Positions 15,900 to 24,484 are shown, numbered from the stretch's first letter. The stretch is DNA of 43,123 bases from Clostridia bacterium (GCA_017453335.1 JAFTKI010000004.1:1-43123); one strand, 5' to 3'. Numbers and translations: made by a program. The notes: generated by a model not told the origin, from the letters alone.

Positions 15900-15925
15900 G
15901 GGCGGTCTTGTCAAGACCGCCCTTT
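15900..15925 (+). terminator. Intrinsic terminator of the LRR lipoprotein gene
   Basis: GGGCGGTCTT and AAGACCGCCC form a perfect 10-bp stem with loop GTC, followed by TTT and, a little later, an eight-T run; 15 bases after the stop. Confidence 0.85.
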
Positions 15926-15953
15926 GGCTTTGCTTTTTTTATGAAAAATGAAT

Positions 15954-16135
15954 TGACGCTTTGCGTCATGAATGGAAGCCTCTGGCTTCATGATTTGAAA
16001 TCTGTCGATTTCATGAATTGAATTGCCCTGTTCTGATAAATGCCGTAGGCAATTCATGCACCCACGGTGCATTTCACGGCGTCAGCCAATTCATGCCCGC
16101 AGGGCAATTCATTGCAATGTGCCGTGGCACATTGC
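15954..16135. repeat. Array of small hairpins joined by ATGAATT/AATTCAT
   Basis: At least six perfect short palindromes follow one another: TGACGC-TTT-GCGTCA (15954-15968), GAAGCC-TCT-GGCTTC (15975-15989), TGAAATC-TGTC-GATTTCA (15996-16013), TGCACC-CAC-GGTGCA (16057-16071), TGCCC-GCA-GGGCA (16094-16106) and GCAATGTGCC-GT-GGCACATTGC (16114-16135), plus AATTGCC/GGCAATT (16021-16054) around a smaller one. Linkers repeat the word ATGAATT or its complement. The array fills the gap between two convergent genes and ends at the stop of the minus-strand gene. The stems differ, so this is not a CRISPR array. Confidence 0.8.
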
Positions 16136-17053
16136 TTAATCGATATCCTCAAACACCTCTTCGGGCTTGACATCGAGCAGCTCGGGGTTTTCCACGTGGC
16201 GTTTGATGATCTTGAATGCCGAGGCGTAATAGAAGCCGTCGCAGATACGCTCATCGGTCACAGCCTTTAATTCGATGTACTTTTTCGTGATCACGTTTCC
16301 GTCCTTGTCGGTTTTCAGCACTGTCTGCCGTCCGCCGTATGCCAAAAATACGGGCAGGTTTCCGAAATTGTAGATGTGGTGGTAGATCGGTCGGATGCCG
16401 AGCGAACCCATGCTGGTGATGATCATCGAGCCGTGAAAAGGACTGAGCCACAACAGCTTTTTGGGGAGCCAGCCAAAGTAATCAAGGAAATTCAAGAATT
16501 TTACTGTCCATCGGCAAAGCAGTCCGGGGATAAATGCCAGAATCTTGTTGAGCTTATCAAACGAGGTCTTGTCATCGGGCTTTGAGGTCACTTCGGTGAC
16601 CACCGCGTTGAATTTCTCGTAGATTTCGTCCACGGTATCATCGGGTTCAAAGCGCACCTTGATGATGGTATCGGGAGCATCAATGCTCATGGTCTTTTTG
16701 ATCGCCATTACGATCTGGATATCCTTACGCGCGTAAATCTTCTGACCGCTCACAAAGCGGTTGAGCGCGGGACGCTGGGAGATCGCGCGCACGTAGGAGG
16801 CAATCATGATATGCAAAAAGCTGAAGTTGGTCTTGCCCTCCTTCACCTTCTGTCGGCAAAAGCGGTCGGTTTTGGTAACGTCAAACATATCGGCGTAAGT
16901 GTTACAAGCATCACAACGCTGGGGCATGATATAGGGCATCATCTTGTTCATGGGATTGATGGTGCGCAGCTTATAGCCGTCCTTGCGGTCACCCAAACGG
17001 CGGCGACGCTTTTTCTTTTGTACCTCGCCCGTGTTGTCTTTCTTTTTTGCCAT
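16136..17053 (-). CDS. Stand-alone E2-like (2-oxoacid dehydrogenase acyltransferase/CAT fold) protein lacking the catalytic His
   Basis: 305 residues. The N-terminus is very basic (MAKKKDNTGEVQKKKRRRR), then a CAT-like fold: NKMMPYIMPQRCDA, RAISQRPALNRFVSGQKIYAR (90-109), MIITSMGSLGI (210-220) and FGNLPVFLAYGGR. The normal active-site motif DHRxxDG reads DERICDG (267-273), with Glu268 in place of the catalytic His. There is no lipoyl domain and no E1 or E3 gene nearby. Such proteins are commonly annotated as E2 in Clostridia but their role is unknown. AGAAAGGAAAA precedes the ATG; a promoter lies at 17128-17156. Transcribed away from rnhA. Confidence 0.75.
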   Translation of the reverse strand: MAKKKDNTGEVQKKKRRRRLGDRKDGYKLRTINPMNKMMPYIMPQRCDACNTYADMFDVTKTDRFCRQKVKEGKTNFSFLHIMIASYVRAISQRPALNRFVSGQKIYARKDIQIVMAIKKTMSIDAPDTIIKVRFEPDDTVDEIYEKFNAVVTEVTSKPDDKTSFDKLNKILAFIPGLLCRWTVKFLNFLDYFGWLPKKLLWLSPFHGSMIITSMGSLGIRPIYHHIYNFGNLPVFLAYGGRQTVLKTDKDGNVITKKYIELKAVTDERICDGFYYASAFKIIKRHVENPELLDVKPEEVFEDID

Positions 17054-17127
17054 AAATCGTTTTCCTTTCTATAGTCCCTGAGAGGAAAATGGTCTTGAAA
17101 CAAAAGCATTCTTTCTCATTTTACCTT

Positions 17128-17156
17128 ATTATACCAAAAAATAAAAGTTGTTTCAA
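17128..17156 (-). promoter_or_regulatory. Promoter of the E2-like gene
   Basis: On the minus strand TTGAAA (17156-17151), 17 bases, TATAAT (17133-17128). It is back to back with the rnhA promoter at 17186-17214, 30 bases away. Confidence 0.8.
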
Positions 17157-17185
17157 TAATTTTCAAAGAAAATTCATAATCTTCA

Positions 17186-17214
17186 TTGAAATAACACCGA
17201 CAATAAGGTATAAT
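17186..17214 (+). promoter_or_regulatory. Promoter of rnhA
   Basis: TTGAAA (17186-17191), 17 bases, TATAAT (17209-17214); coding start follows 33 bases later. Confidence 0.8.
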
Positions 17215-17247
17215 AGAGGAAATTACAGCAAGTAAAGAGGATTGAAT

Positions 17248-17688
17248 ATGAAGCACGTAGAGATCTACACCGACGGAGCCTGCCGCTCCAATCCGGGGCG
17301 CGGCGGCTGGGGAGCCGTACTGGTTTATAACGGCAAGGAAAAGGAGCTTTCGGGTGGAGAACCGATGACCACCAACAACCGTATGGAGTTGACCGCCGCC
17401 ATTGAGGCACTTTCGGCACTCAAGGAGCCCTGCCGTGTGACCTTGACCTCGGATTCCAAATATCTGGTGGACGCGATCACAAAGGGTTGGGCAAAATCGT
17501 GGCGTGCGCGCGGCTGGAAAAAAGCCGATAAATCGCAGGCCCTCAACCCCGATTTGTGGGAAAAGCTGTTGGTTCTTTTGGAAAAGCATACCGTTGAATT
17601 CGTGTGGGTGAAGGGACACGACGGTCACCCCTACAACGAGCGCTGTGACAAGCTTGCCACAGCCTTTGCCGATTCCTTTGAGGCGTAG
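17248..17688 (+). CDS. rnhA: Ribonuclease HI
   Basis: 146 residues, the normal length. It cuts the RNA strand of RNA-DNA hybrids. The complete metal-binding set is visible: Asp9 ([11 protein letters not shown]), Glu47 (NRMELTAA), Asp69 (TSDSKY) and Asp134, with His124 in [12 protein letters not shown]. The ATG at 17248 is preferred to the in-frame TTG at 17242 because AGAGG is 7 bases from the ATG but 1 base from the TTG. Monocistronic: own promoter before it and a hairpin at 17914 after the repeat element that follows. Confidence 0.96.
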   Translation: MKHVEIYTDGACRSNPGRGGWGAVLVYNGKEKELSGGEPMTTNNRMELTAAIEALSALKEPCRVTLTSDSKYLVDAITKGWAKSWRARGWKKADKSQALNPDLWEKLLVLLEKHTVEFVWVKGHDGHPYNERCDKLATAFADSFEA

Positions 17689-17708
17689 TTTTTTAACGAA
17701 CATTATAA

Positions 17709-17911
17709 CACCTCATCCACCGCTTACGCGGTCCCCCTTCTCCTCAAGGAGAAGGCTCTCAAGGTTCTCGACTTTGAAAAAAATACCGCCTTTTGTTACA
17801 AATTAAATCGTTTCAGACTCAAGATGAATAGCACCTCTCTTATTTGAGCGAAGGATTCATGAAAGCCTTCTCCTTGAGGAGAAGGTGCCGAGGAACGAGG
17901 CGGATGAGGTG
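17709..17911. repeat. MITE-like element, copy 2 (203 bp)
   Basis: Begins CACCTCATCC (17709-17718) and ends GGATGAGGTG (17902-17911), the same ends as copy 1 at 10815-11011. Subterminal palindromes CCTTCTCC-TCAA-GGAGAAGG and CCTTCTCC-TTGA-GGAGAAGG are identical to those of copy 1. The small hairpin near the left end reads ACCGC-TTAC-GCGGT here and ACCAC-TTC-GTGGT in copy 1, so base pairs changed together. The core (about 17765-17855) is unrelated to that of copy 1. No coding sequence. It sits in the 308-base gap between convergent rnhA and valS. Confidence 0.8.
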
Positions 17912-17913
17912 TA

Positions 17914-17941
17914 GCCGACTGCAGTCGGCGTTATCTTTTTT
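17914..17941 (+). terminator. Terminator downstream of rnhA and the repeat element
   Basis: GCCGACTG and CAGTCGGC form a 16-base palindrome followed by GTTATCTTTTTT, immediately after the element's right end. Confidence 0.65.
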
Positions 17942-17955
17942 GTTATATAAAATAT

Positions 17956-17990
17956 CCCACGGAGAAAAATTCTCCGTGGGAGCGTTTTTT
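17956..17990. terminator. Bidirectional terminator at the 3' end of valS
   Basis: CCCACGGAGAA and TTCTCCGTGGG form an 11-bp stem with loop AAA. On the plus strand it is followed by AGCG and six T; on the minus strand, after valS, by ATATTTTATAT. Confidence 0.8.
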
Positions 17991-17996
17991 TATTTT

Positions 17997-20651
17997 TTAG
18001 TTCAGCTTTTCCAATGCAGCCTTGACACCATTGAGGTTTTCGGTGTACTTGGCAAGCTTGGTTCTCTCAGCCTCTACCACAGCGGCAGGAGCCTTGGCAA
18101 CAAAGCTTTCATTTGCAAGCTTCTTGTTCACGCGGTCGATCTCAGCGGTCAGCTTTTCCATTTCAGCAGTCAAGCGTGCGCGCTCTTTCTCGGTATCAAC
18201 CAGGTCGGAAAGCGGCAGATACAGCGTTGCCGAGTCGGTGATGATCTGTACCGCGTTGTCGGCACTGACCACATCGGATGCAAAGCTTTCGGCAACCTCA
18301 ACCTCGGAAGCCGAAGCCAGACGAACGAAGAAGGGATGCGTGGATGCTCCAAAGGACTCTGCATACTTGGTTGCAATGTATACCTTTGCTTTGCGCGAGG
18401 GAACCACGTTCATCTCGTTGCGGCGCAGACGAATTGCCTTGATTGCCGCGATCACGCGAGTCAGCTCCTCGGATTCGGCAGGGAAGTCCAAAGACGCATC
18501 GGGAGCGGGGTAGGATGCCATTACGATGCTCTCGCTTTGGGCATCGTGAGGAAGTGCCTGATAGATCTCCTCGGTGATAAAGGGCATGAAGGGATGCAGC
18601 AGCTTGAGCGTACCAACCAGAACGTAAGAAAGCACGTTCTGCGCGATCAGGTTGCCCTCGGTGTCCTTTTCGGACAGGCGGCTCTTGGTCAATTCGATAT
18701 ACCAGTCGCAGAAGATGTCCCAAATAAAGTCATAGATTGCGGCAAGCGCAACGCCGATCTCGTAGTGATCAAGCGCGTTGGTCACGGTTGCAACCGTTTG
18801 ATTGTACTTGGTCAAGATCCATTTATCCTCAGCGGCAAGCTTGTCCTTGGCGGGAAGCTCCACCTTATCAATGGTCAGGTTCATACGAACAAAGCGCGAT
18901 GCGTTCCAAAGCTTGTTGGCAAAGTTACGTGCGGCTTCCATCTTCTCATCCGAGAAACGCATATCGTTTCCGGGCGAGTTACCCGTAGACAGCGCAAAGC
19001 GAAGCGCATCGGCACCGTATTTCTCGATGATCTCCAGAGGGTCGATACCGTTACCCAGCGACTTGGACATTTTTCTGCCCTGCGCATCGCGTACCAAACC
19101 GTGAATGAAGACGGTGTGGAAGGGATTTTCTCCCGTATGCTCAAGTCCCGAGAAGATCATACGCGATACCCAGAAGGTGATGATATCGTATCCTGTTACC
19201 AAAACGCTTGTGGGGTAATATTTTTGCAGGTCTTCGGTATTGTCGGGCCAGCCCAGCGTGGAGAAGGGCCAAAGAGCCGACGAGAACCAAGTGTCCAGAA
19301 CGTCGTTGTCCTGATGCACCGCGCCGCCGCACTTGGGACAAGCGGTGATGTCTTCCTTGGAAACGGTCATCTCACCGCACGCATCACAATAGAATGCGGG
19401 AATGCGGTGACCCCACCAAAGCTGACGGGAGATACACCAGTCAAGGATGTTGTTCATCCAGTTGAAGTAGTTTTTGGAGAAACGCTCGGGAACGAAGCGG
19501 ATCTCGCCCGATTCAACCGCCTTGATGGCAGGCTCGGCAAGAGGCTTCATCTTCACGAACCACTGATCCGAGGTCAGAGGCTCTACCGTGGTGCCGCAAC
19601 GGTAGCAAACGCCAACGTTGTGATCGTGAGGAACGGTTTTTACAAGGTAGCCCTCTGCTTCCAGATCGGCAACCAAAGCCTTACGGCAGGTGTAGCGATC
19701 CATGCCCTCATACTTGCCTGCGTAGGCGTTCATGGTGGCATCATCGTTCATCACCTTGATCTGCTCCAAATTGTGACGCTGACCAACCTGGAAGTCATTG
19801 GGGTCATGCGCGGGAGTGATCTTCACGCAGCCTGTACCAAAGCCGATCTCAACGTAATCGTCTGCGATCACGGGGATCTCTCTGCCTACGATCGGCAGGA
19901 TCAAGGTCTTACCGATCAGGTGCTTGGTGGCTTCGTCCTCGGGGTTGACCGCAACTGCGGTATCACCGAACATGGTCTCGGGACGGGTGGTGGCAATTTC
20001 CACGTAGCCATCCTCGCCCTTGATGGGATATTTGATGTGCCAGAAATGACCGGGCTGATCCTTGTAGTCAACCTCGGCATCGGAAAGTGCGGTCAGGCAA
20101 CGCGGACACCAGTTGATGATGCGGTAGCCGCGATAGATCAAGCCCTTGTCATACAGATTTACAAACACCTCACGAACGGCGCGGGAGCAGCCCTCGTCAA
20201 AGGTGAAGCGCTGACGTGTCCAGTCGCAGGACGCGCCCAGCTTTTTGAGCTGACCTGTAATGCGAGCCTCGTATTTGTCCTTCCACTGCCAAACTCTCTC
20301 CAAGAATTTTTCTCTGCCGAGATCGTAGCGCGAAAGACCTTCCTCCTCACGCAAACGCTCCTCAACCTTGATCTGGGTTGCGATTCCTGCGTGGTCGGTG
20401 CCGGGAACCCACAGCGTGTTGAAGCCCTGCATACGCTTATAGCGCACAAGAATGTCCTGCAAGGTTTCGTCCAGCGCGTGTCCCATGTGGAGCTGTCCCG
20501 TTACGTTGGGGGGCGGAATGACCACCGAGAAATGCTCGGCATCATTTTTTACGTCGGGCGTGAAGTAGCCCTTTTCACACCATGTTTTGTAGATTCGATC
20601 CTCAAACTCGCCGGGGGCGTAGGTTTTCGGAAGCTCATTGTATTGGTTCAT
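17997..20651 (-). CDS. valS: Valyl-tRNA synthetase
   Basis: 884 residues, class Ia synthetase that charges tRNA-Val and edits mischarged threonine. The HIGH motif appears as HMGH (55-58, in [15 protein letters not shown]), KMSKS as [14 protein letters not shown] about residue 525, and the editing domain contains [16 protein letters not shown]. The C-terminal coiled coil (about 820-884, [14 protein letters not shown]) that grips the tRNA is present. Start at 20651 has AGGAGG upstream; the longer frame to 20912 is the T-box leader and not protein. Regulated by the T-box at 20686-20933. Confidence 0.97.
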   Translation of the reverse strand: MNQYNELPKTYAPGEFEDRIYKTWCEKGYFTPDVKNDAEHFSVVIPPPNVTGQLHMGHALDETLQDILVRYKRMQGFNTLWVPGTDHAGIATQIKVEERLREEEGLSRYDLGREKFLERVWQWKDKYEARITGQLKKLGASCDWTRQRFTFDEGCSRAVREVFVNLYDKGLIYRGYRIINWCPRCLTALSDAEVDYKDQPGHFWHIKYPIKGEDGYVEIATTRPETMFGDTAVAVNPEDEATKHLIGKTLILPIVGREIPVIADDYVEIGFGTGCVKITPAHDPNDFQVGQRHNLEQIKVMNDDATMNAYAGKYEGMDRYTCRKALVADLEAEGYLVKTVPHDHNVGVCYRCGTTVEPLTSDQWFVKMKPLAEPAIKAVESGEIRFVPERFSKNYFNWMNNILDWCISRQLWWGHRIPAFYCDACGEMTVSKEDITACPKCGGAVHQDNDVLDTWFSSALWPFSTLGWPDNTEDLQKYYPTSVLVTGYDIITFWVSRMIFSGLEHTGENPFHTVFIHGLVRDAQGRKMSKSLGNGIDPLEIIEKYGADALRFALSTGNSPGNDMRFSDEKMEAARNFANKLWNASRFVRMNLTIDKVELPAKDKLAAEDKWILTKYNQTVATVTNALDHYEIGVALAAIYDFIWDIFCDWYIELTKSRLSEKDTEGNLIAQNVLSYVLVGTLKLLHPFMPFITEEIYQALPHDAQSESIVMASYPAPDASLDFPAESEELTRVIAAIKAIRLRRNEMNVVPSRKAKVYIATKYAESFGASTHPFFVRLASASEVEVAESFASDVVSADNAVQIITDSATLYLPLSDLVDTEKERARLTAEMEKLTAEIDRVNKKLANESFVAKAPAAVVEAERTKLAKYTENLNGVKAALEKLN

Positions 20652-20685
20652 TTCAAACCTCCTAAAATTGAATACAGACTCGGCG

Positions 20686-20933
20686 GAACGAAAAAAGAAA
20701 AGCCTCCTCCGTCCCATATCAGGACGTGGAAGCACGCGGTACCACCTGATTTTCCGCACCCATGGCGCGGACACTCTTGTTCCGTAACGTGGAAGGACGT
20801 TGCGAACTACTTGCAAAGCTGTACTTTGTTTCCCTCGCACCGCTTGGGAGCGACTTCTGCCGACCGTACCGCGAACTCGCACCATCCGTTCGCTCTCTGT
20901 GCGCCGTGTCAAGCATACTACTCTCCGTCATTG
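20686..20933 (-). promoter_or_regulatory. T-box leader with valine (GUC) specifier controlling valS
   Basis: On the minus strand, downstream of the promoter, the leader begins with the stem I words GACGGAGAGTAGT. The likely specifier is GTC (Val) at 20854-20852, preceded by GAA as in other specifier loops. The T-box sequence AGGTGGTACCGCG (20747-20735) pairs with the uncharged tRNA-Val acceptor end to form the antiterminator. The competing terminator is formed by CCACGTCC and GGGACGGAGG (about 20731-20703) and a T-rich run at 20699-20688. Uncharged tRNA-Val therefore raises valS expression. Confidence 0.93.
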
Positions 20934-20943
20934 CGTTTAAAAC

Positions 20944-20972
20944 AGTATAACACATTCCCCCAAAAAAGTCAA
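20944..20972 (-). promoter_or_regulatory. Promoter of the T-box-valS transcript
   Basis: Minus strand TTGACT (20972-20967), 17 bases, TATACT (20949-20944). Confidence 0.8.
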
Positions 20973-21009
20973 GTTTTTTGCGAAAAAATCTTTTAGAGGA
21001 GGGAGAGAT

Positions 21010-21065
21010 CTTGGCGGGGCATGTGGACTTTTTTCAAAAGTCCACGCAAAATGCTCCCCGCCAAG
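21010..21065. terminator. Long nested hairpin after the TPM-domain gene
   Basis: CTTGGCGGGG and CCCCGCCAAG form the outer stem; inside, GTGGACTTTT and AAAAGTCCAC form a second. A similar inner hairpin occurs at 32947-32972 behind the GH35 gene. On the minus strand it lies 14 bases after the stop of the TPM gene and probably ends that operon. Confidence 0.65.
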
Positions 21066-21078
21066 AATTTTTCTTATA

Positions 21079-21852
21079 TCATCTGCCACCGCGGTGACCG
21101 CCACCGCCGCCGTGGAAGGATCCACCGCCGCCACCGCTGCTGCCGTTTCCTGTGGAGATGACGCGTTTGGTCACAAACGAACCTGTGAACTGATCCTGCT
21201 TTGCAGTCAACTCCAGCGTAGCGTAGCGATCCAAGGGATAGTCCACCGATTTGTTCTTTTGCTTGTACGATGCGTAGACAGACACGCAAGCGAAGGCACC
21301 GATCACCAGTGCTATGATCAACGCCACGATTGCGATGATCCAATAAGATACACCCACTCTACCCACGTATGCGTCGGCACTCATAGCAAAGAAGGAGCAA
21401 GCTCCGTCGGCAAGCTTTCCGCCCTTGAGATTATCATACACCGTTTCGTGATCCAGAATGTAATTCACCTCTTTGTCGCTGATCTTGCTATTGGCAGCTC
21501 CGTAGGTGTACATATCGTAGTAGTAGATGTCCCCTTGCTTGGAAACGATCAGGATCACAATGTTATCCTTTTGAGAAAGACCGTACTCCTTCAAAAAATC
21601 CTCTCCCGTATAACGGTATTCGGAATTTTCCTCCACGATCCCCAAGGGAATGGGGTAGGTTGCCATGTAGAACGAACAGCCTGTGCGTGCAGAGGCATCA
21701 CTGATTGCGGTTTCAATGCGGTCTTGGGCTTTTCCCGAAAGAAGCTCGGCGTAATCGTCCACAAGTGGGACGGGTTTCTCTGCCGAAACAGGGATCGCTG
21801 CCGCAAACAGCAGGCAAAGAACGGTCAGTACCACACAAAATCTTGTTTTCAA
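21079..21852 (-). CDS. TPM-domain membrane protein (YdjH-like)
   Basis: 257 residues if it starts at TTG 21852. That start overlaps the previous gene's stop as TTGA and has GGAGGG about 8 bases upstream, inside the end of that gene; ATG at 21873 is the alternative. A signal peptide (1-24, KTRFCVVLTVLCLLFAAA, cut after VSA) leads to a TPM domain (about 30-160, PLVDDYAELLSGKAQDRI... NIVILIVS), a membrane helix (about 160-185, WIIAIVALIIALVIGAFACV) and a cytoplasmic tail ending in Gly/His-rich repeats (SGGGGGSFHGGGGGHRGGR). In B. subtilis the TPM protein YdjH works with YdjG and the SPFH protein YdjI at the membrane; here the same three kinds of gene are adjacent. Confidence 0.82.
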   Translation of the reverse strand: MKTRFCVVLTVLCLLFAAAIPVSAEKPVPLVDDYAELLSGKAQDRIETAISDASARTGCSFYMATYPIPLGIVEENSEYRYTGEDFLKEYGLSQKDNIVILIVSKQGDIYYYDMYTYGAANSKISDKEVNYILDHETVYDNLKGGKLADGACSFFAMSADAYVGRVGVSYWIIAIVALIIALVIGAFACVSVYASYKQKNKSVDYPLDRYATLELTAKQDQFTGSFVTKRVISTGNGSSGGGGGSFHGGGGGHRGGR

Positions 21853-22901
21853 AACAGCATCCCTCCGATCCATGTCAGAAGTCCTGTCAGCGGGAGCGCA
21901 ATTGCGCCCAGTAACAGCCCCAGCTTTGCAAAGCTGATGGGAAGCTCGCCGTATACCTTTCCCGTATAGCCGTTCATCGCGTATGTATATACCCGCCCTT
22001 TTTTGTCGCGGTAGTTCAGCATCCAGATCGGCAACAGGGAATAGTCCCAATGGCTCTGCTTCACGCGCACTCCGGTATCCTTCACCGTCACGGTATTGTA
22101 TCCGTTTACGGTATTGCGCAACAGTTGTTCGGAATAGCGATCCATCCGAGAGCGAACCTCGCCTGTCAGATCGGCTCGTTCAATGTCGCGCTTTTTTGCC
22201 ACAAAGCCCGAAAGATAGGGCATGGAAAAGTCCTCAAGTGCCTCCGAAGGATAGGGAAGCACGCCCTCCAGCATCCGTTTGTCGGCTTTGGAAAATGCTG
22301 ACATGGTGATATCCTCAAAATGGATATTGCCCGTGCGCTCAATACGGAAGGTAGAGGTCTCGGTATATTCCACGTTGCCCAGTCTCCATACCCGCAAGCG
22401 CGACGCAGAAGCGCTTATATTGCTTTCGGTATCGGCGTCGGTTACCCAAAAGGGATAGTAGATGCCACTGATCTTTTCGATTTGCTCCTTTGCAAAGAAC
22501 GCTCGCGGTACGAACCAATGGCTTTTTGCAAACTCCAAAAATTTTTGCTTTGCCTGCTCTTTATCATATTTGAACGGGATCAAACGGTGCGGTCTCATCG
22601 CGCCCGAAAGCCTGCCGACCAGCACCACGGGGTTGTGACAAAAGGCACAAAACTGGGCAACGGTGGAGTCGTCCGACACCACCTCAGCACCGCAGGAGGG
22701 GCAGGCAAACTCCTGCATGTGCTCGTTATATTCCGTATTGGCGGCGGCGTCCTTTTGAAGCTTTTCCTCGGGATTGGCTGCCTTTGCCTCGTCTTCGGTG
22801 AATTCCGACAAGCAGAATTCACAGCAGAATTTTTGCTTTTTCGCATCAAATTCCAGTCCTGCGCCGCAATTCGGACATTGATAAATTACGGTCGTTTCCA
22901 T
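21849..22901 (-). CDS. Zinc-ribbon membrane protein (YdjG-like, TFIIB-type ribbon)
   Basis: 350 residues. Two zinc ribbons lie at the N-terminus: Cys9, Cys12, Cys27 and Cys30 (first), and Cys67, Cys70, Cys85 and Cys88 (second). A long middle domain follows (about 100-320, with PHRLIPFKYDKEQAKQKF and the WMLNYRDKKGRVYTYAMNG segment typical of this family) and one hydrophobic C-terminal helix (about 325-348, LGLLLGAIALPLTGLL). AAGGAG lies ahead of the ATG. Placed between the SPFH gene (41 bases upstream) and the TPM gene (4-base overlap), so the three are one operon. Confidence 0.82.
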   Translation of the reverse strand: METTVIYQCPNCGAGLEFDAKKQKFCCEFCLSEFTEDEAKAANPEEKLQKDAAANTEYNEHMQEFACPSCGAEVVSDDSTVAQFCAFCHNPVVLVGRLSGAMRPHRLIPFKYDKEQAKQKFLEFAKSHWFVPRAFFAKEQIEKISGIYYPFWVTDADTESNISASASRLRVWRLGNVEYTETSTFRIERTGNIHFEDITMSAFSKADKRMLEGVLPYPSEALEDFSMPYLSGFVAKKRDIERADLTGEVRSRMDRYSEQLLRNTVNGYNTVTVKDTGVRVKQSHWDYSLLPIWMLNYRDKKGRVYTYAMNGYTGKVYGELPISFAKLGLLLGAIALPLTGLLTWIGGMLF

Positions 22902-22942
22902 CGGTCATTACTCCTTACGGTTTGTCTTTGGGTTGAGATTTT

Positions 22943-24229
22943 TCATCTTTTCTTTCCGCACTCAGAGCAGAATTTCGCGTCCGAGCCGTTCTTGTGACCG
23001 CACTCGGTGCAGAACCAAGTGTCTGCCGCGGGACGGGGGGAGCCGCACTCGGGGCAGAATTTGCCGCTGTTTACCTGACCGCAGGAGCATACCCAGCTAT
23101 CTGCTGAAGCAGGCTTTTGAGAGCCGCATTCGGGACAGAATTTTCCGCTGTTGACACAGCCGCAGGAACAGGTCCAGCCGTCTGCCTTGTCGACTGCCGC
23201 TTTCGCCGCAGTATCACGCTCCATCTGTGCGTTATTGGACGCCGATGCGCTTGCCATAAATCCGCCTGCAGCACCCATGCCCATTCCCATGCCCATAAAT
23301 GCCTGCGCGCTTCCTGCCGAGTTGCTGCCCGCATTCTCGATACCGCGCGCGATCGCGCCCTGTACATAGCCCTCACGGACTGCCGCATCGCCAAGCATCG
23401 CGCCTTGGTTGCGCATATTGATCAGCTTTTTGGATTCCTCATCGTAGCTGACGCTGGCAATGCCAACCGACAAGATCTCAAAGCCGCGCAGCTTTTTCCA
23501 ATCCTCGTCCAGCTCATTCGCCATATAGCGAGACAGCTCACGTGCCTTGGAGGTAACCTGTGAAATGCGGATGTTATCCACCGACATCTGATTGATCGCC
23601 GCCTGCAGCGCTTCCAGAAATTCGGACAGATACTGCGCGTTGATGTCCTTGATGTCTACCGATTCGGCGTTTTTCGGAATCGCCTCGGCATAAAACTTGA
23701 GCGGATCGGTGACCTTGATCGAATAGGTACCGTGCGCACGCAAAAACAGCTCGCTATTATAAAAATTATCGAAATAGTTGACGGGTTGAGCAGTGCCGAA
23801 CTTAATTCCCTTGATCTCCTGCAGGTTGATGAAAAATACTTGTTGCTTCTGAGAGGGAATGCCGCCGAATTTAATGCGGTTGAAGGTATCCTTGAGTGTG
23901 GTACCAAATTGCCCGTTGAACAGGGACGGAGCCGACGAATTTTCCACCTTGTAATAGCCCTCCTCGGCGGTGTAGTCCACTACCTTGCCACCATCTACCA
24001 ACAGCATAAACTGATTGGGATAGACATGGATTACCGAGCCGTTGGAGATCAGATCTTCCGATCCGCGCTTGTTGGAAGAACGGCGCATCGTTCTTTTGTC
24101 GTCGGTGCGCACCCTCACGCCCTTGCAAAATACTGTGGTATCGCTCATTTCATCGGCTTCGATCACCTCTTGCCACTGGTCTGCAAGCGAACCGCCGATC
24201 GCACTGTTAAAGGCTTTGATAATTCCCAT
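22943..24229 (-). CDS. SPFH-domain protein with three C-terminal zinc ribbons (YdjI-like)
   Basis: 428 residues. An SPFH domain (about 20-290) with NGSVIHVYPNQFMLLVDGGKV and RAHGTYSIKVTDPLKFY is followed by a Gly/Ala/Met-rich linker (about 305-345, MGMGMGMGAAGGFM) and three zinc ribbons: WTCSCGCVNSGKFCPECG, WVCSCGQVNSGKFCPECG and WFCTECGHKNGSDAKFCSEC. The first two are near-identical, a recent internal duplication. It lacks a membrane helix; in B. subtilis YdjI needs YdjG and YdjH to reach the membrane and helps recruit PspA. No pspA is in the window. Start at 24229 has AGGAG 6 bases before it; the longer frame has none. The 6S RNA ends about 50-90 bases upstream. Confidence 0.88.
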   Translation of the reverse strand: MGIIKAFNSAIGGSLADQWQEVIEADEMSDTTVFCKGVRVRTDDKRTMRRSSNKRGSEDLISNGSVIHVYPNQFMLLVDGGKVVDYTAEEGYYKVENSSAPSLFNGQFGTTLKDTFNRIKFGGIPSQKQQVFFINLQEIKGIKFGTAQPVNYFDNFYNSELFLRAHGTYSIKVTDPLKFYAEAIPKNAESVDIKDINAQYLSEFLEALQAAINQMSVDNIRISQVTSKARELSRYMANELDEDWKKLRGFEILSVGIASVSYDEESKKLINMRNQGAMLGDAAVREGYVQGAIARGIENAGSNSAGSAQAFMGMGMGMGAAGGFMASASASNNAQMERDTAAKAAVDKADGWTCSCGCVNSGKFCPECGSQKPASADSWVCSCGQVNSGKFCPECGSPRPAADTWFCTECGHKNGSDAKFCSECGKKR

Positions 24230-24278
24230 CTTTTTCTCCTTTATTATGTAAAAAACTGTATTGATTTCAAACAGCAAA

Positions 24279-24307
24279 GCGAGCCTGTACCGCTGGCACA
24301 GGCTCGC
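24279..24307 (-). terminator. Hairpin at the 3' side of the 6S RNA
   Basis: GCGAGCCTGT and ACAGGCTCGC form a perfect 10-bp stem with a 9-base loop. On the minus strand it is followed by TTTGCTGTTTG, a weak U tract, so termination may be incomplete and some reading into the SPFH gene is possible. Confidence 0.65.
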
Positions 24308-24321
24308 TCCTTCGGATCATT

Positions 24322-24484
24322 CCGAAAAACCCCACCGAGCCGTGTAATCGGAACATTAGAACCCTGTAGTCCAGGGCGGTGTCCTCGGCGCGGCTTTACT
24401 GCTTCCAACATCCGATTGCGGTCGAGACAAGTCAATCGAGTCGCAAACGGGAGGCCTGCAAACCACCGCGGGGTCAGACTCCTT
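24322..24484 (-). ncRNA. ssrS: 6S RNA (RNA polymerase-binding regulator)
   Basis: On the minus strand this 313-base gap holds a roughly 160-base sequence that aligns with the outline of 6S RNA. The segment GAAGCAGTAAAGCCGCG followed by GACACC and the hairpin CCCTG-GACTA-CAGGG-TTC corresponds to the E. coli stretch with CACCTTGAACCAAGGGTTC; the 5' part TTTGCAGGCC-TCCCG resembles TTCGCAAGCGGGCC. Closing stem: ACCCC (24474-24470) with GGGGT (24333-24329); inner stem AATCGGA (24417-24411) with TCCGATT (24352-24346). 6S RNA mimics an open promoter and sequesters sigma-A polymerase. It has its own promoter and a terminator hairpin and no open frame. Exact ends are estimates. Confidence 0.75.

Noticed and set aside
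15954..16135. CRISPR array
   Set aside because: The stems differ from unit to unit, units are too short (about 20-40 bases) and no cas genes are near; only the linker word repeats.
20652..20912. N-terminal extension of ValS
   Set aside because: The in-frame extension covers the T-box leader, terminator and antiterminator; ValS starts normally at 20651 behind AGGAGG.
17844..20996. A 1050-codon plus-strand open frame over valS
   Set aside because: It mirrors valS on the other strand and the protein has no recognisable domains. Similar long mirror frames occur opposite araB, rqcH, the ParE-like gene, GH35 and cysS, reflecting scarce TTA, CTA and TCA codons in the real genes.
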